This document shows positions 21,372 through 29,826 of a stretch of 35,464 nt of DNA, one piece after another. Both the position numbers and the translations under genes were made by a program. Position 1 is the first letter of the stretch. Each line of letters starts with the position of its first letter. The stretch is from a virus: positions 1 through 35,464 of IMG/VR virus record IMGVR_UViG_3300036944_000710, one strand, 5' to 3'. Under the pieces are notes generated by a model. That model was not told the origin of the DNA. It searched no databases and was given only the letters and a program-made list of their open reading frames with translations.

Positions 21372-22079
21372 ATGCCAAGCCCCACCACAGCCCTCGATCT
21401 GATCACCAGGGCCATGAAGTTGGCCAAGCTGCTCAGCTCAGGAGAGACGCCGACTGCTGAAGAGGCCACCGACGCCCTGGCAACGCTCAACGACATCCTC
21501 GAGAACTGGGACACAGAGCCCATGGCGCTGTGGGGCACGTCCAACTTTGTCGGCACAACGGTGGGCGGGCAGGCCACGTACAGCATCGGGCCGAACGGGA
21601 ACTTCGACACCACCCGCCCGGCTCAGATCAACGGTGCCTTCACCACCTTCAACGGCGTGGATTTCCAGCTCGACGTGGTCGCCCAGCTGGACTACAACAA
21701 GATCAGCCTGAAGAACTACCAGCAGCCCATCCCGAACCAGCTGCTCTATGTCAACGACTTCCCCTTGGGGCTGATCACGCTGTGGCCCGTGCCCACGGCG
21801 GCCATGCCCATCACGCTGACGTTCTCGCGGCTGCTGAGCCAGATCCCGACCCTGGCAACCGAGATCAACTACCCGCCCGGCGCCGCCCGGGCGCTGCGTT
21901 ATGCGCTGGCGGTCGAGCTGGCCACCGAGTTCGGCTCTCCGCTCGATGCCGCGATGGTGGGCATCGCCGCAGACGCCAAGGCCGACTACAAGCGATCCAA
22001 CAAGGTGCCGGTGCGCGCTTCCTACGACGCGGGCCTGGTGGGCCAGTACGGCACCGGCAACTGGCGCACGGGGGGCTGA
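21372..22079 (+). CDS. P22 gp4-like head completion / tail accessory protein (235 aa)
   Basis: ALDLITRAMKLAKLLSSGE, TAEEATDALATLNDILENWD, then FPLGLITLWPVPTAAMPITL and LPPG-like YPPGAARALRYALAVELATE fit the P22 tail accessory factor gp4 family, whose members bind under the portal and start tail assembly. It is longer than P22 gp4 (166 aa), from extra beta-rich residues between about 55 and 110. It lies directly before the gp10-like gene, as in P22. Confidence 0.85.
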   Translation: MPSPTTALDLITRAMKLAKLLSSGETPTAEEATDALATLNDILENWDTEPMALWGTSNFVGTTVGGQATYSIGPNGNFDTTRPAQINGAFTTFNGVDFQLDVVAQLDYNKISLKNYQQPIPNQLLYVNDFPLGLITLWPVPTAAMPITLTFSRLLSQIPTLATEINYPPGAARALRYALAVELATEFGSPLDAAMVGIAADAKADYKRSNKVPVRASYDAGLVGQYGTGNWRTGG

Positions 22080-22083
22080 CACC

Positions 22084-23517
22084 GTGAGTAAGTTCCCATT
22101 CGTCGGCGGCAGCTACGAGGCGCGCAGCAAGACCTTTGACAGCCAGCGCTGTGTGAACCTCTACCCAGAGGTCAGCGAAAGCGGCATCGCACCCAGCAAG
22201 AGCGTGGCCGCGCTCATCGGCACGCCTGGGCTTGAGCTTTGGGCCAGCCTGGCAGGAGGCGGCGTGCGTGGCCTGATCCGCTTCGATGCGAACACGGCTG
22301 TGGTCATCGTCGGCTCCAACGTCTACCGCCTGACGCCTGCGGGTGTCTCAACGTTGATTGGCACAGTCGACAGCCTCGCCACACCGGTCTGCATGGCCAG
22401 CAACGGCACGGCCATCATGGCGGTCACCGGGCCCGCCGGGTTCATCATCAACCCGACAGCCGGCACCGTCGCGCAGATCACCGACAGCGCCTTCACCGGG
22501 GCGGATCGCGTCGAGTTCGTGGACGGCTACTTCGTCTTCAACAAGACCGGTACCGGCCAGTTTCAGATCAGCCAGCTCTACGGCACCACCATCGACAGCC
22601 TGGACTTTGCAACAGCCGAAGGCTCACCCGACCTGCTGATCTCGGTGATCGTCAACCACCGCGAGATCTGGCTGCTCGGTCAGAACTCGGTGGAGGTCTA
22701 CTTCAACAGCGGCAACAACGACTTCCCGTTCGAGCGCATTAACGGCGCCTTCATCGAGATGGGCTGCGCGGCCAAGCACTCGGCGGCCAAGCTGGACAAC
22801 AGTGTCTTCTGGCTGACGGCTGACGACCGGGGCCAGGGCATCGTGGTGCGCTCTGTCGGCTACCAGCCTCAGCGGGTGTCCACGCATGCGATTGAATACG
22901 CGATCGGCCAGATGGGCGACATCTCGGACGCCGTGGCCTTCACCTACCAGCAAGAGGGCCACAGCTTCTACGTGCTGAACTTCCCGAGCGCTGGGCAAAC
23001 CTGGGTCTATGACGCCGCCACCAACCTCTGGCACGAGCGCGCCTGGCGCAACCCCGCAGACGGCACGCTCGGCCGCCATCGTGCCCAGTGCCACATGGCG
23101 TTCGCCAGCAGCAACATCGTGGGCGACTGGGAGACAGGCAAGCTGTACCACCTGGACCTGGACACCTTCACCGATGACGGTGAGCCCATTGTTCGCGTCC
23201 GTTCGTGCTCCCACCTGTCAGCCGACCTGCGCTGGCAGTTCTTCCACTCACTGCAGATCGACATGGAAGCCGGTGTTGGTCTGGCCAGCGGTCAGGGCAG
23301 CGACCCTCAGGCCATGCTGCAGTGGTCCGATGACGGCGGCTTCACGTGGTCCAACGAGATGTGGGCACCAGTCGGTCAGATGGGCGAGCGCAAGCGCCGT
23401 GTGCGCTGGCGTCGCCTTGGAAAAAGCCGTGACCGCGTGTTCAAAGTGACGATCACCGATCCGGTGAAGGTCGTGATCGTCGGGGCCAGCGTAGACGCAA
23501 AAGCAGGTGCTGCATGA
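22084..23517 (+). CDS. P22 gp10-like DNA-stabilisation / tail hub protein (477 aa)
   Basis: The start SKFPFVGGSYEARSKTFDSQ and RCVNLYPEVSESG, then ANTAVVIVGSNVYRL, GYFVFNKTGTGQFQIS, VNHREIWLLGQNSVEVYFNS and SVFWLTADDRGQGIVVRSVG match the packaged-DNA stabilisation protein gp10, a beta-propeller hub. Length is like P22 gp10 (472 aa). GTG is used as start, four bases after the gp4-like stop; a longer upstream frame overlaps gp4 and is rejected. Six copies would close the portal and carry the tailspikes. Confidence 0.9.
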   Translation: MSKFPFVGGSYEARSKTFDSQRCVNLYPEVSESGIAPSKSVAALIGTPGLELWASLAGGGVRGLIRFDANTAVVIVGSNVYRLTPAGVSTLIGTVDSLATPVCMASNGTAIMAVTGPAGFIINPTAGTVAQITDSAFTGADRVEFVDGYFVFNKTGTGQFQISQLYGTTIDSLDFATAEGSPDLLISVIVNHREIWLLGQNSVEVYFNSGNNDFPFERINGAFIEMGCAAKHSAAKLDNSVFWLTADDRGQGIVVRSVGYQPQRVSTHAIEYAIGQMGDISDAVAFTYQQEGHSFYVLNFPSAGQTWVYDAATNLWHERAWRNPADGTLGRHRAQCHMAFASSNIVGDWETGKLYHLDLDTFTDDGEPIVRVRSCSHLSADLRWQFFHSLQIDMEAGVGLASGQGSDPQAMLQWSDDGGFTWSNEMWAPVGQMGERKRRVRWRRLGKSRDRVFKVTITDPVKVVIVGASVDAKAGAA

Positions 23518-23843
23518 GCGGAGCACTTCGATTCGTTCCGCCCCGCGTGGCCCTCGTGGACGCTCGCACTGGCCTGATCACACGCGAGTGGTATCTGTTC
23601 CTGCAAGGCGTCTTCGAGCGCGTCGGCGGAGCGGTTGGTCTGTCCACCACGGACGTGGATGCAGGCAGCTTTGCAGCCATCCAGCCGACTGTCTTTGACG
23701 CGGTGATGCCCGATGTACTGCAAGCCGGTTTCGGCATCGGTGATGCCGCCTGCGAGGTCATGCAAGGCGGCTGCGGCGACCAGCTCATGCCCGACGTGCT
23801 GCAGCTCGATTTCTCTCAACCCACCCAGTTTTGGAGCCCTTGA
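23514..23843 (+). CDS. Unknown structural-region protein (109 aa)
   Basis: It begins in an ATGA overlap with the gp10-like gene. RFVPPRVALVDARTGLITRE and WYLFLQGVFERVGG form a motif I recognise from many phage tail regions, function unknown. The C-terminal half contains MPDVLQ twice with two cysteines between, a small internal duplication. It may be a short tail or needle-associated protein, by position only. Confidence 0.65.
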   Translation: MSGALRFVPPRVALVDARTGLITREWYLFLQGVFERVGGAVGLSTTDVDAGSFAAIQPTVFDAVMPDVLQAGFGIGDAACEVMQGGCGDQLMPDVLQLDFSQPTQFWSP

Positions 23844-23844
23844 C

Positions 23845-24183
23845 ATGGCAACCCGCACCCCTGTGACCATCTTCCTCAAAACCTTGTCGGCGGTCGCCAC
23901 AGACACCAGCTACACCGTGCCGCCCAACAGCTCGCTGACGATCAGCGCGGCAACCCTGAACAACTCCACGGCCACGGCTCGCACGGTGACCGCTCAGATC
24001 ACCCCATCGGGTGGCTCTGCGCTGCCAATCGTCTCCGCGCTGCCCGTGCCGGTGGCCGGTACCGCCCCCACCACCTTGCCCGGCCTGGTCGGCCAGACGC
24101 TGCCCGCAGGCACCAAGCTGGAGATGCTGGCCGATGCAGCCGCCGCAGTGAATGTCTTGGTCTCTGGCTACATCCAACAGTGA
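23845..24183 (+). CDS. Unknown beta-rich structural-region protein (112 aa)
   Basis: MATRTPVTIFLKTLSAVATD, YTVPPNSSLTISAATLNNST and a Thr/Ala/Pro-rich second half suggest a small all-beta virion protein. There is no signal peptide and no membrane span. A longer upstream frame overlaps the previous gene and is not used. Similar proteins occur near tail-fibre genes in other phages; the role is not established. Confidence 0.6.
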   Translation: MATRTPVTIFLKTLSAVATDTSYTVPPNSSLTISAATLNNSTATARTVTAQITPSGGSALPIVSALPVPVAGTAPTTLPGLVGQTLPAGTKLEMLADAAAAVNVLVSGYIQQ

Positions 24184-24194
24184 AGGACCACCAC

Positions 24195-24779
24195 ATGAAG
24201 AACTTCATGCTCATCGCCAACGACGTCAACATCCAGCCCCTGCTGCTGGCCCTGCACCGTCTTGAGAAGTCGCACGGCGTCTGGAAGGAAGACACCTACC
24301 TGCGCGACTACCCTCAGGGCCCATTCGGACACACCGAGTCGGTGATCCTGCGTTTCCCCCCTCGCTCCGTGCACGAGACCGAAGAGGCGCTCAGCCAGCA
24401 CGAGGCCAACTTCGACCAGCACGAGAACGTCGATCAGCCGGTATTCAAGTCATTACCCGAGGCGCGGCCCCTGATCTTTAACCTGATGGCAGCCGTGCAA
24501 GGCGAGCGCCTGGGCCGCTGCATCATCAACAAGCTCAATCCGGGCGGCGTGATCTACCCCCACGCCGACACCCCGGCGCACGCCGAATACTGGGACCGCT
24601 TCCACATCGTGCTGCAGTCGGCCCCTGGCTCCAACTTCCGCGCCGGCGACGAGTGGGTGCACATGCGCGCCGGTGAGGTCTGGTGGTTCAACAACCGCAT
24701 TGAGCACGAAGTGATCAACAACAGCGCCGACGAGCGCATCCACCTTGTGGTGGACATCCGCACGAGCAAGCCATGCTGA
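24195..24779 (+). CDS. Aspartyl/asparaginyl beta-hydroxylase-like dioxygenase (194 aa)
   Basis: The double-stranded beta-helix motifs are visible: H123-A-D125 in YPHADTPAH, then FHIVLQSAPGSNFRAGDEWV, MRAGEVWWFNNRIEHEV with H171, and ERIHLVVDIR with R181. These give the Fe(II) triad and a 2-oxoglutarate-binding arginine expected of the AspH family (PF05118). It may hydroxylate a virion or host protein. AAGGA precedes the chosen ATG; a GTG five codons earlier is possible. It overlaps the GNAT gene by seven bases, and the pair may act on virion proteins or be accessory cargo. Confidence 0.8.
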   Translation: MKNFMLIANDVNIQPLLLALHRLEKSHGVWKEDTYLRDYPQGPFGHTESVILRFPPRSVHETEEALSQHEANFDQHENVDQPVFKSLPEARPLIFNLMAAVQGERLGRCIINKLNPGGVIYPHADTPAHAEYWDRFHIVLQSAPGSNFRAGDEWVHMRAGEVWWFNNRIEHEVINNSADERIHLVVDIRTSKPC

Positions 24780-25231
24780 CAACCCAGATCGAGAGCTTTG
24801 CCGAGCGCCTGGGCGAGTTGCAGGAGCTTTTGCCTCTGCACTACCAGGAACTGGCGCTGAATCAGGACAAGGTGCCGCTGTCCCCTCAGTACGACGTCTA
24901 CATCGAGCGCGAGCGCCGCGGAGAGCTGCTCTTCGTGACGATGCGCGAGGCCGGCGCCTTGGTGGGCTACTTCATCGGCTTCATTGCGCCGGGCCTGCAC
25001 TACAGCACCTGCCTGACCTGCACGATGGACATCTTCTACATCCACCCCGACAAGCGCGGTGCAGGCCTTCCCGGCGTGCGCCTGTTCCGGGCGGTGGAAA
25101 AGGAGCTCAAGCGACGCGGCGTGCAGCGCTGGTTCGTGGGTTCCAAGTGCAAGGCAGAAGCGAGTTCGCTTTTCGAGTTCCTCGACTTTGATCGGGTCGA
25201 GGTCTATTACTCCAAATGGTTGGGGGACTGA
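24773..25231 (+). CDS. GNAT-family acetyltransferase (152 aa)
   Basis: The acetyl-CoA motif is MDIFYIHPDKRGAGLPGVRL (R-G-A-G-L-P-G in place of the usual R-G-x-G-x-G/A), followed by FRAVEKELKRRGVQRWFVGS and FLDFDRVEVYYSK typical of the C-terminal fold. This is a recurrent GNAT in tail regions of podoviruses; the substrate is unknown. It is the second GNAT in the genome and differs from the one before the portal. A Pro in the pyrophosphate loop is slightly unusual. Confidence 0.8.
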   Translation: MLTTQIESFAERLGELQELLPLHYQELALNQDKVPLSPQYDVYIERERRGELLFVTMREAGALVGYFIGFIAPGLHYSTCLTCTMDIFYIHPDKRGAGLPGVRLFRAVEKELKRRGVQRWFVGSKCKAEASSLFEFLDFDRVEVYYSKWLGD

Positions 25232-25234
25232 ATC

Positions 25235-25879
25235 ATGGTTGCAGCAGCAGTAGTGGGTAGCGCCGTCGTCGGTGGCTACATGAGTTCCCAGGCGTCCAAG
25301 TCGGCCGCCAAGACGCAGGCGAACGCCGCGCGCGACGCCAGCGCAGTCGAGCTGGCAATGTTCGAGCAGACGCGAGAGGATCAAACGCCCTGGCGCGAGG
25401 CCGGGCAGACCGCCCTCAAACAGCTGACCAGCGGAACGGTCAATGGTGGCGAGTTCAACCGCAACTTCACGATGTCCGACTTCACACGAGATCCGGGCTA
25501 CCAGTTCCGCATGGACCAAGGGCAGCAGGCCATAGAGCGCAGCGCTGCGGCGCGCGGCGGCGTGATGAATGGCGGCACCTTGAAGTCGCTCCAGCGCTAC
25601 GGGCAAGACTACGCATCAGGCGAGTTCAATAACTCGTACAGCCGCTGGAACAACGACCAGACGACGCGCTTCAACCGTCTGTCGACCGTCGCAGGCCTCG
25701 GCCAGACGGCCAACAACGTGACCGCACAGCTGGGACAGCAGACCGCCAACAGCATCGGCAACAACATCACGTCGGCCGGGGCTGCCACAGCTGCCGGCCA
25801 GGTAGGTTCCGCCAACGCCTGGGCCGGCGCCATGAACAACGGCACGAGCATGTACATGCTGAGCAAGATGATCAAGTAA
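25235..25879 (+). CDS. DNA ejection protein, P22 gp7-position (214 aa)
   Basis: A hydrophobic start (MVAAAVVGSAVVGGYMSSQA) leads to the conserved MFEQTREDQTPWREAGQTAL, FTMSDFTRDPGYQFRMDQGQ and AIERSAAARGGVMNGGTLKS blocks that define the phage DNA transfer protein family. The C-terminal third is Gly/Asn/Ala-rich. Such proteins are packed in the head and form part of the trans-envelope channel on infection. It is the first of three ejection genes, as in P22 (gp7, gp20, gp16 set). Confidence 0.85.
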   Translation: MVAAAVVGSAVVGGYMSSQASKSAAKTQANAARDASAVELAMFEQTREDQTPWREAGQTALKQLTSGTVNGGEFNRNFTMSDFTRDPGYQFRMDQGQQAIERSAAARGGVMNGGTLKSLQRYGQDYASGEFNNSYSRWNNDQTTRFNRLSTVAGLGQTANNVTAQLGQQTANSIGNNITSAGAATAAGQVGSANAWAGAMNNGTSMYMLSKMIK

Positions 25880-25889
25880 GGACCGCACC

Positions 25890-27407
25890 ATGCCAATCGA
25901 TCCATCCATCTCGCTGCAGACGCAGCAGTTCGACCCCATGGCGTCCTACGGCAAGGCGCTGTCTCTCAAGACCCTGATGGGCCAGCAACAGCTCCAAGGC
26001 CTGCAGATCGACCAAGCCGAGCGCGAGAGTCGCGAAACCCAGACGCTGGCGGACCTCTACAAGGGCAACCTCAACCCCGACGGCTCCATCAACCGCACCG
26101 GCCTGATCCAGTCTGCAGCAGATAAGGGCCTAGGCGCCCGCATCCCTGGGCTGCAAAAGCAGTGGAATGAGGCCGACGAGGCAGGCGCAAAGCTGCAAAA
26201 GCTGCGCGGTGAGATCGGTGAGCAGAAGTTCAAGGCCCTGAAGGACTCATCCTCAATGGTCGGCAGCACGGCCATGTCGCTGCTGTCTGGGCCTTCGGCA
26301 CCGTCTGAGAACGATGTGATGACCGCGATGGGCTCTCTGGTGAGCCAGGGTGTGTTCAACGTGACTGCAGAGCTCCATGGCACCACTCCGGACGAGATCG
26401 CCCGCCAGCAGCTGGCCACCATGCCCCGCAACAACCCGGAAGCCTTGACAAGCTGGCTGCGCCAGGTTGGCATGCGCAACCTCGACACGGCCAAGCAGTT
26501 CGAGATGATCACGCCGAAGTTCGAGAAGATCGACGCCGGCAATCGCGTGGTCACCGGCACCACGAATCCGATGACCGGCCAGTTCACACCGTCGCCAACC
26601 GGCGAGATCGTCAAGGCACCCGAGGGCTTCATCGTGGGCCCCAACGGTGGCCTGACCGCTGACCCTGGCTTCGTGCGCGCAAAGTCCCAGATCGCCGCTG
26701 CCGGCCGCCCATTGACGACTGTGAGCGTGAACACGGCCAAGCCCCTGCTGACCACCATGGCCGAAGGCCTGGGCAAGCAACTCGATGACAGCCTGGCCAC
26801 GGCCCAAACCGCACAGCAGACGATTGGCGTGACTCAGCGCATGCAGTCCTTGCTGAACAATGGGAACCTCATCACGGGCCCCGGTGCTGAGCCCAGACTG
26901 CTGGTCAACCAGGTTTCCAATGCGCTGGGTGTCGGCGGCGCAAACGACGCGGAAAAGCTCGCGAACACGCGCCAGTTGATGCAGAGCATGGCCCAGCTCG
27001 AACTGCAAGCCGGTGCCGCCATGAAGGGACAGGGCGCGATCACGGAAAGCGAGCGGGCGATTCTGAAGGCGGCAGCAGGTGGGCAGATCAACATGAGCGC
27101 CCCTGAGCTCAAGGCGTTAACGCAGACGCTCGAAGACCGTGCCTACAAGCGAATCGAGGCGCACCAGACCAGCGTCAAGCGTTTGGAAGCAATCCCCGAC
27201 GCCAAGACCCTCATGCCGTTCTACAACATCGAAACACCTGCACGCGCGTCGATGGTGGCCCCGCCCACTGACTGGAAGGGCGCAGGGTACGCCAGCAAGG
27301 CACAGGCTGTACAGGATGCGCGCACGGCGATCTCCAAGGGCGCAGACAAGGCGGTCGTGATCAAGCGCCTGGAAGCGGCCGGCATCACCAACCACGGGAT
27401 CAAGTGA
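25890..27407 (+). CDS. Internal virion / ejection protein (505 aa)
   Basis: Largely helical and Gln/Ala/Leu-rich (GQQQLQGLQIDQAERESRET, ALTQTLEDRAYKRIEAHQ), with a more ordered middle (PMTGQFTPSPTGEIVKAPEG). Size and position correspond to P22 gp20 (471 aa). There is no membrane segment or enzyme motif. The C-terminus KGAGYASKAQAVQDARTAIS looks like a small separate domain seen at the end of several phage internal proteins. GGACCGC precedes the start. Confidence 0.75.
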   Translation: MPIDPSISLQTQQFDPMASYGKALSLKTLMGQQQLQGLQIDQAERESRETQTLADLYKGNLNPDGSINRTGLIQSAADKGLGARIPGLQKQWNEADEAGAKLQKLRGEIGEQKFKALKDSSSMVGSTAMSLLSGPSAPSENDVMTAMGSLVSQGVFNVTAELHGTTPDEIARQQLATMPRNNPEALTSWLRQVGMRNLDTAKQFEMITPKFEKIDAGNRVVTGTTNPMTGQFTPSPTGEIVKAPEGFIVGPNGGLTADPGFVRAKSQIAAAGRPLTTVSVNTAKPLLTTMAEGLGKQLDDSLATAQTAQQTIGVTQRMQSLLNNGNLITGPGAEPRLLVNQVSNALGVGGANDAEKLANTRQLMQSMAQLELQAGAAMKGQGAITESERAILKAAAGGQINMSAPELKALTQTLEDRAYKRIEAHQTSVKRLEAIPDAKTLMPFYNIETPARASMVAPPTDWKGAGYASKAQAVQDARTAISKGADKAVVIKRLEAAGITNHGIK

Positions 27408-27409
27408 CC

Positions 27410-29725
27410 ATGGGCATGTTCGACGACCTGGTGCCCGCTGCTGCACCATCAGCCGCCAGCGCGGCAACAGCACAACCCCCGGCCCCGGCTCAACCAGCGG
27501 GCCTTTTTTCTGACCTGGTGCCACAGAAGGCCAAGCAACGCAGCTTCGGCGGCGAGCTGATCCGCCAGGGTGGCCTGACGGCGCGCTACCTGCTGGAAGG
27601 CCTGCCCCAGACTGCCGACCTGGTGCTCACGCCAGTGCGTGGCGCTGTCAATGCCGTGTCCGGTGCCCTGGGCGGCCCCCAGGCTGGCACGCTCAGCCAG
27701 TTGGGCACGCAGGCAGCAGATGCGATCGGTCTGCCGTCGCCTGAGAACGCCACAGAGCGGGTCGTGGGCGATGCGTCGCGCATGGTGGCCGGTGTCGTGG
27801 GTGGGGCGGCACCAGCCGGTGCACTGGTCAAGCCCGTTGCTGGCCTTCCAGCAGGGACGGGCTCAGTTGCAAGATTGGCCAACGGGCACGGCCTCAACTC
27901 GCAGTCTGTCAGCCGTGTCCTGGCGGAGGCTGCCAAGGCGCCCGGCACTCAGGCGCTCTCAGGCGCTGCGGCGGGCGCGGCTGGTGGGTACACGCGAGAG
28001 CAGGGCGCTGATCCGCTTATTCAGGCTGCGGCGTCACTGGTGGCTGGCGTTGCTGCCCCGCTTGCAGCTGGTGGTGTTCAGAGTGTCGCCAACGCTACCC
28101 GCGCTGCAGTTGCAAAGCGGCTGGATCCTGGGCGCCTTGACGTGGCCCTGCGTGTCGAGCTGGGCAAGGCTGGCATAAACTGGGACGAGCTGGGCGCACA
28201 GGTAAAGCTGCAACTGCGCAAGGACGTCGAGGGGGCCATCTACAGCGGCCAGCCACTGCGCCCTGACGCCCTGCGCCGCCTGGCGGACTATCGCAACGTC
28301 GGCGCCACGCCGCTGATCGGTGACATCACCCAAGACCCGGTGCTGCTCACGCGTCAGCGCAACCTGACCAAGCAGATCGCCAACCAATCCGGCGCCACCA
28401 ACGCAGCGCGCAGCATGCCGGGCATCGAGAACGACAACGCGCGCCGCGTGCTCGAAACACTGGAAGGGGCCGCAACCTCTCCGCTCGATGGCTACGCCAC
28501 GGGGGAGCGCATCATCGGCGCAGTGGCCGGCAAGGACGCAGCCCTGCAGGCCTCAGAAAAGGCGCTGTACGACCGGGCCCGCGATGCGTCAGGTCGCGCC
28601 ATCCCGCTCGATCGCAGCGCGTTCGTCAATGAGGCGTTCGCCAACCTGGCAAAGACCAACCGGGCCAGCTTCCTGCCTGAGTCGGTCGGCAAGATGCTTG
28701 ACCAGATCGCAGCCGGCACGGTGACCGTCGGCGGTCAGAAGCACCAGGTGCCTTTCGACGTGGACACCATCGACCAGCTCAAGACCGTGCTAGCCAGCGC
28801 CTCCAGGTCATCGGCTGACGGCAACACCAAGGCGGCGATCAAGGCCGTGCGGGATGCACTGGAAAGTGCCCAGCCTGCCGCAACCGTGACCAAGCCGACA
28901 TTCGGCGGCGGCCAGCTGGCCAACGGCGCCACCGCACAGGCCATGCGCGCGGCTGATGGGGCGCCAGCCGAAGCCATGGCGTGGTTCGATCAGGCCCGTG
29001 CAGCAGCGCGCGGCCGGCGCCAGTGGCAAGAGAGTGCGGGCTTCATCGAGGATGCGCTCGGCGGTGCTGCACCTGACCAGTTCGTCAAGAAGCACGTGAT
29101 CAACGCCACGGTGGGTGACCTCAAGAAGCTGCGCGCCGAGCTGGGCAGCACAGGCCCTTCCACCAGCACAACCCTGTCCACCGATGTGGCGCAGGGTGCG
29201 GCACGGCCTGATGCCCAGCAGAACGCTGACCTGCTCAACGCCGTGCGCAAGCAGATGGTGGACTACATCATGAAGCGAGGCGGAGCCGACAGTGACGTCA
29301 CGAAGTTCAGCAGCAAGGGCATGAAGGACGCCCTCGATTCGCTGGGTGACCGCAAGCTGGAACTGTTCTTCACGCCCCAGGAGATCACCCAGCTCAAGAG
29401 CGCGGTGAACGTCGGGCGCTACATGCAGAGTCAGCCCATCGGTTCAGCTGTCAACAACAGCAACTCGGGCGCCATGCTGATGGGTCGCCTCAGCGACTTC
29501 CTGTCCAAGGGCTCGGGCATTCCAGGTGTTGGGCCTTGGGCGGCGGGGCCACTGCAGGGCGTGACCATGTCGGCAGAGCTGAACTCGATGCGCAACCTGT
29601 CCAATGGCCTGACGGCAGGCACAGCGCCTGCGCGCACGGGCGGCGTCAGCTCGTCGCTGGTGCCGCTGTCCCTACTTTTTGCCGCGCCATCGGTCAATGG
29701 CCGCCAGGATCAGAACCGCCCCTAG
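27410..29725 (+). CDS. Large internal virion / ejection protein (771 aa)
   Basis: It begins MGMFDDLVPAAAPS, then after a Pro/Ala-rich linker repeats the motif as GLFSDLVPQKAK. The next ~200 residues are Ala/Gly-rich and amphipathic (GALVKPVAGLPAG, ASLVAGVAAPLAAGGVQ), plausible for membrane insertion. The rest is helical (LPESVGKMLDQIAAGTVT, AMAWFDQARAAARGRRQWQE). It stands where P22 gp16 (609 aa) would be. A GTG two codons upstream is possible. Its last ~18 codons overlap a possible antisense small gene. Confidence 0.75.
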   Translation: MGMFDDLVPAAAPSAASAATAQPPAPAQPAGLFSDLVPQKAKQRSFGGELIRQGGLTARYLLEGLPQTADLVLTPVRGAVNAVSGALGGPQAGTLSQLGTQAADAIGLPSPENATERVVGDASRMVAGVVGGAAPAGALVKPVAGLPAGTGSVARLANGHGLNSQSVSRVLAEAAKAPGTQALSGAAAGAAGGYTREQGADPLIQAAASLVAGVAAPLAAGGVQSVANATRAAVAKRLDPGRLDVALRVELGKAGINWDELGAQVKLQLRKDVEGAIYSGQPLRPDALRRLADYRNVGATPLIGDITQDPVLLTRQRNLTKQIANQSGATNAARSMPGIENDNARRVLETLEGAATSPLDGYATGERIIGAVAGKDAALQASEKALYDRARDASGRAIPLDRSAFVNEAFANLAKTNRASFLPESVGKMLDQIAAGTVTVGGQKHQVPFDVDTIDQLKTVLASASRSSADGNTKAAIKAVRDALESAQPAATVTKPTFGGGQLANGATAQAMRAADGAPAEAMAWFDQARAAARGRRQWQESAGFIEDALGGAAPDQFVKKHVINATVGDLKKLRAELGSTGPSTSTTLSTDVAQGAARPDAQQNADLLNAVRKQMVDYIMKRGGADSDVTKFSSKGMKDALDSLGDRKLELFFTPQEITQLKSAVNVGRYMQSQPIGSAVNNSNSGAMLMGRLSDFLSKGSGIPGVGPWAAGPLQGVTMSAELNSMRNLSNGLTAGTAPARTGGVSSSLVPLSLLFAAPSVNGRQDQNRP

Positions 29726-29770
29726 CCACCCCAGATAGATCGGATCGAAGCCCCACAGGGTTTCACGCAT
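29672..29770 (-). CDS. Possible antisense small membrane protein (32 aa)
   Basis: On the strand opposite the late genes, MRETLWGFDPIYLGWLGAVL continues ILAAIDRWRGKK and stops. It has one clear membrane span (IYLGWLGAVLILAAI) and a basic tail, a strikingly protein-like pattern for so short a frame. Half lies over the end of the ejection gene and half in the gap before the tailspike. No good ribosome site or promoter is visible, so it may be chance. Confidence 0.35.
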   Translation of the reverse strand: MRETLWGFDPIYLGWLGAVLILAAIDRWRGKK

Positions 29771-29783
29771 ACCACCACCCCAC

Positions 29784-29807
29784 AGCCCGCCACTGAGCGG
29801 GCTTTTT
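29784..29807 (+). terminator. Terminator before the tailspike
   Basis: AGCCCGC, a 6-base loop and GCGGGCT form a 7-bp stem followed by five T. It ends the head-tail transcript; the tailspike would then depend on read-through or antitermination, as no promoter is apparent in the short gap. Confidence 0.85.
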
Positions 29808-29826
29808 CGTTTCGGAGACACGCAGT

